Shown here piece after piece: positions 53,110 through 60,378 of a stretch of 64,000 nucleotides of DNA. Position 1 is the first letter of the stretch. Each line of letters begins with the position of its first letter. Under the pieces are notes generated by a model. That model was given only the letters and a program-made list of their open reading frames with translations. It was not told where the DNA came from and ran no database searches. Origin of the DNA: Polyangiaceae bacterium (lineage in GTDB: Bacteria > Myxococcota_A > Polyangia > Polyangiales > Polyangiaceae); NCBI GenBank assembly GCA_947475525.1, contig CANJMI010000001.1, forward strand, positions 62,001-126,000, read 5' to 3'. The translations under genes and the position numbers were made by a program.

Positions 53110-54579
53110 GTGTTTGACCGCGTAGACCGAGGGCCCCGGAGCCCGATTGCGGAAGCGATCGTCGGCGACACCCGTCGCTGCAACGTGTGCCTCCACCAAA
53201 TCCCGGCGCGCGCGAAGCTCTGCCCCGATTGCGGTGAGCCTACGGGCATGGTCTCGCTGCGACCCGCGCCCCCGCCTCTCACGGTGCGAGGCTGGCTCGC
53301 CGCCCACTGGCGCCCGGTCGTCACTTTCGGCGTTGTCGGCGGCTTGATCGGTTTTGGGTTGGCCCTCCGATTCCTCGCGCCCGAAGCGTATCGACCGATC
53401 CGCGCCGCCTCGACACCGGGCATCACGGTCGCGGAGCCGGCGTGCGACGTCCCGTGCTGGAACGGCGAGGCCTGCGAACTCGGAAAATGCGTGTTTCGCC
53501 CGGGAAATGACGTCGGGCACTTGCCGACGACGCCAACGGTGGCCGGCCCGTTCCCGCTGCCCGGAGACGTCGTCGACGTGCTGGCCCTCGACGCGGAGCG
53601 CTACCTCGTGTCGTACTTGGGCGGCGTCCAAGTGACGAACGCACGCAGCGGCGAGGTGCTGAGCCTCGTCAGCGATGCACCGCAAGCGCAACAGCTCTAC
53701 CGCGTCGGTAACCGTGTTTACGCGACGTCACCCGAGCGTATTTACGTGATCGACGCTGCGACGACCACGGTCGAAAAGTCGATCGAAGTCGGCCGTGCGG
53801 TTGGCGATCTTGCGGTCGGGGGGGCGGGCGCGACCGTGGTCGTCTCGCTACCCGCGGCCCATGCGCTCGCGGTGATCGCCACGGACTACCACGCCGAAGT
53901 GGCGCGCTTCACGTTCGGTGATGACCAAGTCGGCGCCGTCGCCGTCGACGACGCAGGCAAACGCGCCATGACGAGCAACGGCAACATCCCGCTTCCGGGG
54001 CTGAAACCGCACGCGAACGCGCTCCAACTCGGGGCGACCTACGCGCTCGATCCGAGCCGGCTGCCCTCCCAGCAAGACCGCGTGCGAACGGGGCTGGAAG
54101 GCAACCCCGTCGACGTCATGATGGGTCCGGATGCCGCGACGAGCTTCGTCGTGCTGCGCGAGCGCAATGAAGTCGTCCCGCTCGAATACCCACCGGAAGA
54201 GGCCGTGCGCGAACAGCCGCCGATCGCCACGTGCCTGCAACCCGAGCAGATCGAGCTTATCCGCGACGGTCGTCGGGCGATCGTCCGCTGCAACGCCGGG
54301 CATGCGGTGGACGTCATCGATCTCGCGCGCCGCGCGCCACTCAAGCGCATCGAGCTGAACGCCCGCGTGAGCGACCTCGTGGTGACGCCCGACGGACGCC
54401 AGGCGGTGCTCGTGCTGCCGCGCGGTGGGCAAGGCGCGGTCGGGTTGCTCGATTTGAAGACCTACGAGCTCACGCTGATCGAGCTCGGAGCGGAAGGCCA
54501 TCGCGTGCGCCTCTCGCCCGACGGCAAGACGGCCATCGTGATCTCGGACCGCAACAAGACGGCGTGGGCCCTGCGATGA
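53110..54579 (+). CDS. Zinc-ribbon / single-membrane-helix / beta-propeller protein, copy 1
   Basis: A 489-residue protein. N-terminal zinc ribbon C24-x2-C27 ... C38-x2-C41 (RCNVCLHQI, LCPDCGEP), then one membrane helix at ~66-88, a short Cys-rich stretch (CDVPCWNGEACELGKC), and from about 150 a chain of beta-propeller blades (for example VYVIDAATTTVEKSIEV; YVTN/WD-like RRAPLKRIELNARV). Positive charges before the helix suggest the ribbon is cytosolic and the propeller external. The GTG at 53110 was chosen. Its end overlaps the next gene by ATGA. Confidence 0.82.
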   Translation: MFDRVDRGPRSPIAEAIVGDTRRCNVCLHQIPARAKLCPDCGEPTGMVSLRPAPPPLTVRGWLAAHWRPVVTFGVVGGLIGFGLALRFLAPEAYRPIRAASTPGITVAEPACDVPCWNGEACELGKCVFRPGNDVGHLPTTPTVAGPFPLPGDVVDVLALDAERYLVSYLGGVQVTNARSGEVLSLVSDAPQAQQLYRVGNRVYATSPERIYVIDAATTTVEKSIEVGRAVGDLAVGGAGATVVVSLPAAHALAVIATDYHAEVARFTFGDDQVGAVAVDDAGKRAMTSNGNIPLPGLKPHANALQLGATYALDPSRLPSQQDRVRTGLEGNPVDVMMGPDAATSFVVLRERNEVVPLEYPPEEAVREQPPIATCLQPEQIELIRDGRRAIVRCNAGHAVDVIDLARRAPLKRIELNARVSDLVVTPDGRQAVLVLPRGGQGAVGLLDLKTYELTLIELGAEGHRVRLSPDGKTAIVISDRNKTAWALR

Positions 54580-55994
54580 CCGACTCGTCGCCGTCGTCGG
54601 ACGAAGAGCCGCGGATCCCGTGCCCCGCGTGCCGAGCCCCGATCATCGTGGGCGCGCGAAAATGCCCCACGTGCCGTAAATGGCTCGACATCGTGAACCC
54701 GATGTCAACCCGCCGCAGGTGGGCCATCGCCGCCGTCGCCGGGCTCCTCGCAACAGGCGCCGTGCTCGCCATCGCTCGCCGCGGTCCATCTCCCGTCGGC
54801 GACGCGCCGCCTCTCACGCGCATGGCACCCGCTGGCAGCGCCGATCCGGCCGCAAGCGCGGAGCCTTCACCGGGCGCGATCGGCCCGACGCCCGAAGCTA
54901 CGAGCGGCGCGAAAGACGCTTCTCGACCCGAGGCGCGGAGCTTCTGGACTCACACCATTCGCGTCGACGTTCACCCTCTTGATTCCGTCTTCAGCAACGA
55001 CGGCAACACCGTCTACGTCAGCGGCGACGACGCGAAGATCCGCGCCTACGACGTCGCCTCCGGCAAGTTGACGCACATTCTCCCGGTGCCCGCGCAGGGG
55101 AACCGCTTGAAATTGCTGCATGGTCGGTATCTCGCCGTCATTCAACGGCATGACGCGCCACACATCCCGCTGCTCGACGTGCAGACATGGGACCGCGAGT
55201 TCGTGCTGCTCAATGTCGGCTCCGATCCGGCGGACGTCGTGCCGATGCCCGATGGCAAGACGGTGCTTAGCGCCTCGAGCAAAGCTCGCAAAGTCGGCTG
55301 GTATGACGCCGCGACCGGACGATCGCTCGCGGAGCTCCGCCTGCCCCACGACACCGAGCGGCTGTTCCTGTTGCACAGTCACGGTCGCTCGTTCGTCGGC
55401 GCGCTTGGCAACTCGCGCCAAGGCGATGCCCCGACGACGGCCTCACTCGAGCTGTTCGATCCTACAGAGAAGCCCTTCGGCGCGACGAGGCGCAGCGTCT
55501 CGCTCGGCCGCGATCCTCGTGGCGGCGCCGTATCGCCGGACGGCAAAATGCTCCTCGTCGCCGACCCGCTGTCGAACAGCGCATGGCTCTTCGAGACCGA
55601 AGCGAGCCATCGGCCCGTGTCGATTCCGGTCGGCCAAGCGCCGATCGACGCGTTCATTCTCGACGGACGCAACGGGGTCACGCTCGACAGCAAAGCGCGC
55701 ACCGCGACGGTGATCGATCTCGAGACCGCGAAACGCAGCAACACGTTGATGCTCCCCGGCACGCCAGGAGCGGGCGCGGCGAGTCCCGATGGAAAATGGC
55801 TCGCGGTGTCGCTCGGCGGTACGAACTGGCCGCCGACGGGCTCGGGTGTCGTCATCATCGCCGGCACGCCGCCACACGTCGTCGCGCGCCGCGATACGGG
55901 CGAAGGCGCAGGCCGGATCGCGATCGCGGCCGATGGCTCGCGGGCCGTCGTGACGTGCTACGGCGCTCGCGAGGTCATGATCATCGAGCGCTGA
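54576..55994 (+). CDS. Zinc-ribbon / single-membrane-helix / beta-propeller protein, copy 2
   Basis: A 472-residue paralogue of the preceding protein: zinc ribbon C16-x2-C19 ... C30-x2-C33 (PCPACRAPI, KCPTCRKW), membrane helix ~49-67 preceded by TRRR, Ala/Pro/Ser linker, then blades (DGNTVYVSGDDAKIRAYDV; ASGKLTHILPV; SPDGKMLLVADP). The propeller is WD40/YVTN-like and probably forms a ligand-binding or scaffolding platform outside. Translated with copy 1 via ATGA. Its stop is only three bases from the convergent Gly/Ala-rich lipoprotein's stop. Confidence 0.84.
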   Translation: MTDSSPSSDEEPRIPCPACRAPIIVGARKCPTCRKWLDIVNPMSTRRRWAIAAVAGLLATGAVLAIARRGPSPVGDAPPLTRMAPAGSADPAASAEPSPGAIGPTPEATSGAKDASRPEARSFWTHTIRVDVHPLDSVFSNDGNTVYVSGDDAKIRAYDVASGKLTHILPVPAQGNRLKLLHGRYLAVIQRHDAPHIPLLDVQTWDREFVLLNVGSDPADVVPMPDGKTVLSASSKARKVGWYDAATGRSLAELRLPHDTERLFLLHSHGRSFVGALGNSRQGDAPTTASLELFDPTEKPFGATRRSVSLGRDPRGGAVSPDGKMLLVADPLSNSAWLFETEASHRPVSIPVGQAPIDAFILDGRNGVTLDSKARTATVIDLETAKRSNTLMLPGTPGAGAASPDGKWLAVSLGGTNWPPTGSGVVIIAGTPPHVVARRDTGEGAGRIAIAADGSRAVVTCYGAREVMIIER

Positions 55995-55997
55995 GCG

Positions 55998-56282
55998 TCA
56001 GGAGCCACCCGCGCCACCCGCGCCAGTCGCGCCAGTCGCGCCACCCGCGCCACCCGCGCCAGTCGCGCCACCCGCGCCACCCGCGCCACCCGCGCCAGTC
56101 GCGCTTCCCGTGTTTTCCATAACGCCGGAGGCTCCGGTGGTAGTCTCGGTTGAGTTGGCATCAGGACCAGTTGACCCCAACTCCTCGCCTGGCGTTTCGG
56201 GCTGTGGGTTGAAGCCACAGCCCGCATGCGCCGCGAGCAGGAGCAGACTGAAGCCAATGCGAACAAAAAGATTGGTGGTCAT
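55998..56282 (-). CDS. Small lipoprotein with Gly-Ala-rich repeats
   Basis: A 94-residue protein with a lipoprotein signal (LLLLAAHAGC) and a mature part that is first Pro/Thr/Glu-rich, then an array of tripeptides of the type Ala-Gly-Gly and Ala-Thr-Gly. It matches the 9-base DNA repeats at its 3' end. Likely a surface-exposed flexible tail or adhesive filler. ATG 56282 chosen because it begins the signal; a longer frame adds an unlikely leader. Confidence 0.62.
   Translation of the reverse strand: MTTNLFVRIGFSLLLLAAHAGCGFNPQPETPGEELGSTGPDANSTETTTGASGVMENTGSATGAGGAGGAGGATGAGGAGGATGATGAGGAGGS
56004..56102. repeat. 9-bp tandem repeats coding Ala-(Gly/Thr)-Gly
   Basis: Eleven 9-base units, GCCACCCGC or GCCAGTCGC on the plus strand, lie in frame in the lipoprotein gene. 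The two unit types are interspersed, which is typical of an expansion by slippage or unequal crossing-over. Confidence 0.92.
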
Positions 56283-56455
56283 GCGTCGGATCCCCAGGCA
56301 GAAGAGTTGCTCTCTCGCGACGAGTCGACCGTCCGACTCCGTGACGGCGACCGCCATCACGAGCGAGTACAGCACGAAGGATGCCACAGGTAAGCTATGG
56401 ATTGCACGTTCCGGTGCCCGCGTGACCCGGCACAGACTGGCACACGAGGGAGACC

Positions 56456-56472
56456 GCGTTGTCGTACAACGC
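56456..56472. promoter_or_regulatory. Inverted repeat GCGTTG-N5-CAACGC upstream of the epimerase gene
   Basis: A perfect 6-bp inverted repeat with a 5-base spacer (TCGTA), about 44 bases before the epimerase start at 56516. Spacing and position fit a dimeric regulator's operator, but no regulator is nearby. Confidence 0.3.
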
Positions 56473-56515
56473 CGGAGATTCTGCCGTAGCCGGGCGCTGA
56501 TGGTACCCTCCCGCC

Positions 56516-57856
56516 ATGGGTCTCGGCACGGTCCGTCGTACGGTGCTCGTCACGGGTGCAGCGGGGTTTCTCGGCTCCCACCTGTGTGATCGGCTGCTCG
56601 CCGAAGGCTTCGAGGTCGTCGGCCTCGACAACCTGATGACCGGCGATCTTATCAACCTCGACGCCGCCGGGCGCCACCCCCATTTCCACTTCGAGATCGG
56701 CGATGTGCGCGAGAAGCTGCCCGTCTACGCGGAGCTCGTCTTCAATTTCGCGTGCCCCGCGTCACCGATCCACTACCAACACGATCCGTACGCGACGCTC
56801 ACGACCAGCGTCCTCGGCGCGCAACGGCTGATCGAGATGGCGCGCGGGCGCAACTGCACGATCGTGCACGCCTCGACATCCGAGGTGTACGGCGATCCGC
56901 TCGTGCATCCGCAACCGGAGAGCTACTGGGGCAACGTAAACCCAATAGGCGAGCGCTCCTGTTACGACGAAGGCAAGCGCTGCGCAGAGACGCTGCTGCA
57001 CGATGCCTACCGCCGCTGGCGTGTCGACGCGCGCATCGTGCGCATCTTCAATACCTACGGGCCGCGGATGGCCTTCGACGACGGCCGCGTGGTGTCGAGT
57101 TTCATCACCCAAGCGCTGATGGGCCAACCGCTGACGGTGTTCGGCGACGGCGCGCAGAGCCGCTCGTTTTGCTACGTCGACGATCTGGTCGAAGGCCTGC
57201 TGCGGGTCGCAACCGTCAGCCCGTTCGAAGGGCCGGTCAACCTCGGCAACCCCGGCGAGCTCACGATCAAAGATCTCGCGACGCTCGTGCTCGAGCTGAC
57301 GGGTGCGACCACGCCGATCGCTTGGCGCGGTCTGCCCGTCGACGATCCGCGAAAGCGCAAACCCGACATCACGAAGGCTCGGCGGCTCTTGAAGTTCGAA
57401 CCGGAAGTCGACATTCGGGACGGGCTCGTTCGAACCATCACGAATTTTCGGGAGCGGCTTGCCGCGATGGCAAACCAGCGCCAGCGCGGGGTTCAGTTCG
57501 CCCCTGCCATCTCGCTCGACCGACAGCCCTTGCGCGACCTGGCCTCGGTGCTGCCCGAGTACGTCGAGCACGTCCGATCGTGCGGCGACGCCTACCGCAC
57601 AGGCGAGCGGATGACGGCGGCCGAACGGATGATCGTCGTCAGCGAGTCGTTAGGCAACCTGCACAACACGCTGGTGCTCGCGTTAAACGACGCACCGACG
57701 AACGCCGAGCTGCGCGCCGTCGATGACCAACTCTGCGCCCTTCTCGCCGAGCTAGGCCAAGCCCAAGCCGACCAAGATGGCGTGCGCATCGCCGATCTCC
57801 TCGAACACGAGACCTTGCCGCTGCTCGCGCGCTGCCGCGCCGAATGCCCTGCCTGA
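56516..57856 (+). CDS. UDP-glucuronate decarboxylase-like NAD-dependent epimerase with extra C-terminal domain
   Basis: A 446-residue protein whose first ~315 residues form an extended SDR sugar-nucleotide enzyme: GAAGFLGSHL (14-23), catalytic S-T-S-E (120-123, HASTSEVYG), and Tyr150/Lys154 (CYDEGKRC). The SFCYVDDLV and PRKRKPDITKA motifs are characteristic of UDP-glucuronate decarboxylases (UXS), which make UDP-xylose. The last ~125 residues are a helical domain (LPEYVEHVRSCGDAYRTGE...; NLHNTLVLALNDAP) not found in normal UXS. This suggests a fusion that may tie the enzyme to a partner. Converges on a glycosyltransferase gene. Confidence 0.86.
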   Translation: MGLGTVRRTVLVTGAAGFLGSHLCDRLLAEGFEVVGLDNLMTGDLINLDAAGRHPHFHFEIGDVREKLPVYAELVFNFACPASPIHYQHDPYATLTTSVLGAQRLIEMARGRNCTIVHASTSEVYGDPLVHPQPESYWGNVNPIGERSCYDEGKRCAETLLHDAYRRWRVDARIVRIFNTYGPRMAFDDGRVVSSFITQALMGQPLTVFGDGAQSRSFCYVDDLVEGLLRVATVSPFEGPVNLGNPGELTIKDLATLVLELTGATTPIAWRGLPVDDPRKRKPDITKARRLLKFEPEVDIRDGLVRTITNFRERLAAMANQRQRGVQFAPAISLDRQPLRDLASVLPEYVEHVRSCGDAYRTGERMTAAERMIVVSESLGNLHNTLVLALNDAPTNAELRAVDDQLCALLAELGQAQADQDGVRIADLLEHETLPLLARCRAECPA

Positions 57857-57877
57857 TTTCGGACAGGCACGAGGCTC

Positions 57878-59608
57878 TTACAAAGCGACGGACGGCGGAC
57901 CGATAAGCCCGCGAGCCTCGGCCTCGCCAACGATCCGCGCCACGCGATGCGACAGGAGGTGCTCGCGCAACACGAGCTGCCGACCGCGCTCGGCGACGAG
58001 CCGTGATGATTCTGGATCTGCGGTAATTTGCTGCACGCGCAGCACGAGTTCCGCATCCGTTCGGTACGTGTAGAGGTGCTCGCCGTCGCGGAAAAACTCG
58101 AGGAGCTGCGGGGTCGGCTCGGTGAGAAGAACGCCCCCGCACGCGAGGATGTCGAAGACGCGCAGAGTGGCGATGTCGCGCTGGTAGAGGCGCGGGATGT
58201 CGAGATTCACGGCGCTCGCGTTGTAGATCGCGGTGAGCTGCTCGCCATGCGCCGCGCGCCCGCGGTACGTCTCGCCGAGCGCCTGCCAACCTTCGTCACC
58301 CCAAACGTGAATGCCGTGCGGCACGAGCAACCGCACGCGATGAAGGCGCAGCAGGTGCGACAAGGTGCCGTTGATGCGGTCGGTCAGCTCGATGCGATCG
58401 GCCCGTGGCAGCGCGAGCACAAGCCAATCAGGCAACGCCGAGCCGTCCTCCGGGAGCCCCGTGTAACTCGCCGCTTGGCCGTGGGCGCCAAATTCCGCGG
58501 CGATCCAGGCTTCGAGTCGGGCCACGAGCACCTTGTCGGCACCGAGTTGTTCGAGGCGGCGAACGAGGCCCTCGCGCTCGACCGCGAGGGAGACGCCCGC
58601 GAAACTGACGGGTGCCCGCAGCGACGCCACGCTCGCGCGATCGGCGAGTGCGTGACGATGACGCCCCGCCGCGAGCGGCAAGTAGAACGCGTTCGGAAGA
58701 CCGGAGCGCCGGAGCTCGGCCACGAAATCATGACGGTGCGCGAACGACAAGCAGCGGGTGACGTCCGTCCCCGGGTGGACGTGGAGCCGCGAAGGCGGCA
58801 ACGGATCGATCGTCCAGGACACGTAGCCAATGCCTTGTCGGGTCGCGACGAGGGCTAGCTCTGGACTGTGGTTGATAGAGAAAAGCAGGTCTGGCCGAAC
58901 CGCCGCCGCAAGCTCGCGGAACGAGTCGACCGTCAGCTCCGAGGGCTCGACGACGCGCACCGCGAAGCCGAGGCTCTCGAGCTCCTCGACGATGTCCCCG
59001 ACCAAGAGCTTGTAGGCGACCGCGAGAATGCGACCGCGCTCGCCCCGGCGTCGGCGCAAAAAACGCAAGTGCCGCTGCCTGTCGGCATACACGTCGTGGA
59101 GCGCCGGCCAGCGAATCACGAACGGCTCCGCGGGGAGGTCAGCGAGCAGGGGCACGTCTTCTTCGTCGGAGCGCAAGACGACGAGGCCGCCCGAGCGGAG
59201 CGCCGTGCTGACATCGAACAACGCGAACATCGCGCGCAGGAACCGGAGCTCAGGCTCGACGACGATCACCTGGCGCGACGGAGCCTCCTTGATCAGCAAC
59301 GCCGGCAAGTAACCGAGGCCCGCGCCAACGACCATCACGGCCGTGGCGGTCGCGGGGACGGTCTTCGCTAGCCGGCGCGCCTCCGCCGAAGGATCGTAGG
59401 CGGAGTGAACCCATCGGCTGGTCGCACCAACCGTAAACATGGAGGTGGGCTCGCCATTTTTCGCAACCAACACCGGCGCCGCGGCAGCCCGACCAACGAG
59501 CTCGGCAAGCACCGGCTGCCGAACGGCGAGCGCCTCGAGATTCGCTCGCAACCGGGCCAGCGCAGGGGGAACGTCGAGATCGAAAAGCGTGGCCGTGGGA
59601 GGTTGCAC
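57878..59608 (-). CDS. CgeB-type glycosyltransferase with N-terminal Rossmann region
   Basis: A 576-residue protein. The C-terminal ~130 residues resemble the CgeB/Glyco_trans_1_2 donor-binding half (RVFDILACGGVLLTEPTPQLLEFF; HLYTYRTDAELVLRVQ). The N-terminal part has a Rossmann-like motif (VMVVGAGLGYLPALL; VIVVEPELRFLRAM) resembling SAM- or nucleotide-binding proteins, and a middle domain with SINHSPELALV / GYVSWTIDPLP typical of CgeB-family maturation glycosyltransferases. Donor and acceptor are unknown, but it lies next to a UDP-xylose-type enzyme. GTG 59608 chosen. Confidence 0.8.
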   Translation of the reverse strand: MQPPTATLFDLDVPPALARLRANLEALAVRQPVLAELVGRAAAAPVLVAKNGEPTSMFTVGATSRWVHSAYDPSAEARRLAKTVPATATAVMVVGAGLGYLPALLIKEAPSRQVIVVEPELRFLRAMFALFDVSTALRSGGLVVLRSDEEDVPLLADLPAEPFVIRWPALHDVYADRQRHLRFLRRRRGERGRILAVAYKLLVGDIVEELESLGFAVRVVEPSELTVDSFRELAAAVRPDLLFSINHSPELALVATRQGIGYVSWTIDPLPPSRLHVHPGTDVTRCLSFAHRHDFVAELRRSGLPNAFYLPLAAGRHRHALADRASVASLRAPVSFAGVSLAVEREGLVRRLEQLGADKVLVARLEAWIAAEFGAHGQAASYTGLPEDGSALPDWLVLALPRADRIELTDRINGTLSHLLRLHRVRLLVPHGIHVWGDEGWQALGETYRGRAAHGEQLTAIYNASAVNLDIPRLYQRDIATLRVFDILACGGVLLTEPTPQLLEFFRDGEHLYTYRTDAELVLRVQQITADPESSRLVAERGRQLVLREHLLSHRVARIVGEAEARGLIGPPSVAL

Positions 59609-59671
59609 TCTGCCCTGATCTATAGACGCTTCACCCGAAGCGCGGACCACCAAAGGACACGGAACCCAGCA

Positions 59672-60370
59672 ATGCACTCAATCGAAGAAAATCTTCGCAC
59701 CATTCGCGAACGCGTGTCCGAGGCCGCGCGCCGAGCGGGCCGAGCCCGAGACAGCGTGACGTTAATCGCGGTAAGCAAAAAGCAGCCGGAGGAAGCCCTC
59801 CGCGCAGCCTTCGCGGCCGGCTGCGGTGACTTCGGCGAGAACTACGCGCAAGAGCTCCAGCACAAGGCGGCCGCACTCGCCGGGCTCGACGTTCGGTTGC
59901 ATCACATCGGGCAGCTCCAGACAAACAAGGTGCGTGCGCTCGTGGGGAAGGTTGCGCTCTTTCACGCGGTCGATCGCGAGGAGCTGCTCCGGGAGCTCGA
60001 CAAGCGCGCCCGCGCCGCCGGGGTCCGCGCGGCGGTACTGCTGCAAGTCAATGTCGCCCGCGAAGCCCAGAAGGGCGGCTGCCCTCCCGAGGAGCTGCCG
60101 AAGCTCGTTGCTATCGCCCACGCGTGCGAAGGTCTCGAGGTCCGCGGATTGATGACGATGCCTCCGCCGGTGGACGATCCCGAAGAAGCGCGACCCTGGT
60201 TTCGTGAGCTCCGGCGCTTGCAGAGTGCACTCGGTGACGCGCGCATGTGCGAGCTCTCGATGGGCATGTCACACGATTTTGAAGTGGCGATCGAAGAAGG
60301 CGCAACGATGGTGCGCATCGGACAAGCGATCTTCGGCGAGCGGCCGCATGGCTTGCACGCAATGCCGTAA
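59672..60370 (+). CDS. yggS: PLP homeostasis protein YggS/PLPBP
   Basis: A 232-residue single-domain PLP-binding protein, lacking catalysis in relatives, that buffers pyridoxal phosphate and affects amino-acid balance. The Schiff-base Lys lies in LIAVSKKQP, and the GENYAQELQHK, HHIGQLQTNKV and SMGMSHDFEVAIEEG blocks are signatures. The ATG at 59672 was chosen over longer frames. It diverges from the glycosyltransferase and converges on the multi-beta-domain gene. Confidence 0.93.
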   Translation: MHSIEENLRTIRERVSEAARRAGRARDSVTLIAVSKKQPEEALRAAFAAGCGDFGENYAQELQHKAAALAGLDVRLHHIGQLQTNKVRALVGKVALFHAVDREELLRELDKRARAAGVRAAVLLQVNVAREAQKGGCPPEELPKLVAIAHACEGLEVRGLMTMPPPVDDPEEARPWFRELRRLQSALGDARMCELSMGMSHDFEVAIEEGATMVRIGQAIFGERPHGLHAMP

Positions 60371-60378
60371 AAACACTA

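Noticed and set aside
56004-56102. CRISPR or satellite array
   Set aside because: The 9-base units have no spacers and encode a regular tripeptide.
56401-56425. Sigma54-type promoter on the minus strand (GGCAC...TGCA)
   Set aside because: The distance between the GG and GC elements is off by at least one base from the required spacing.
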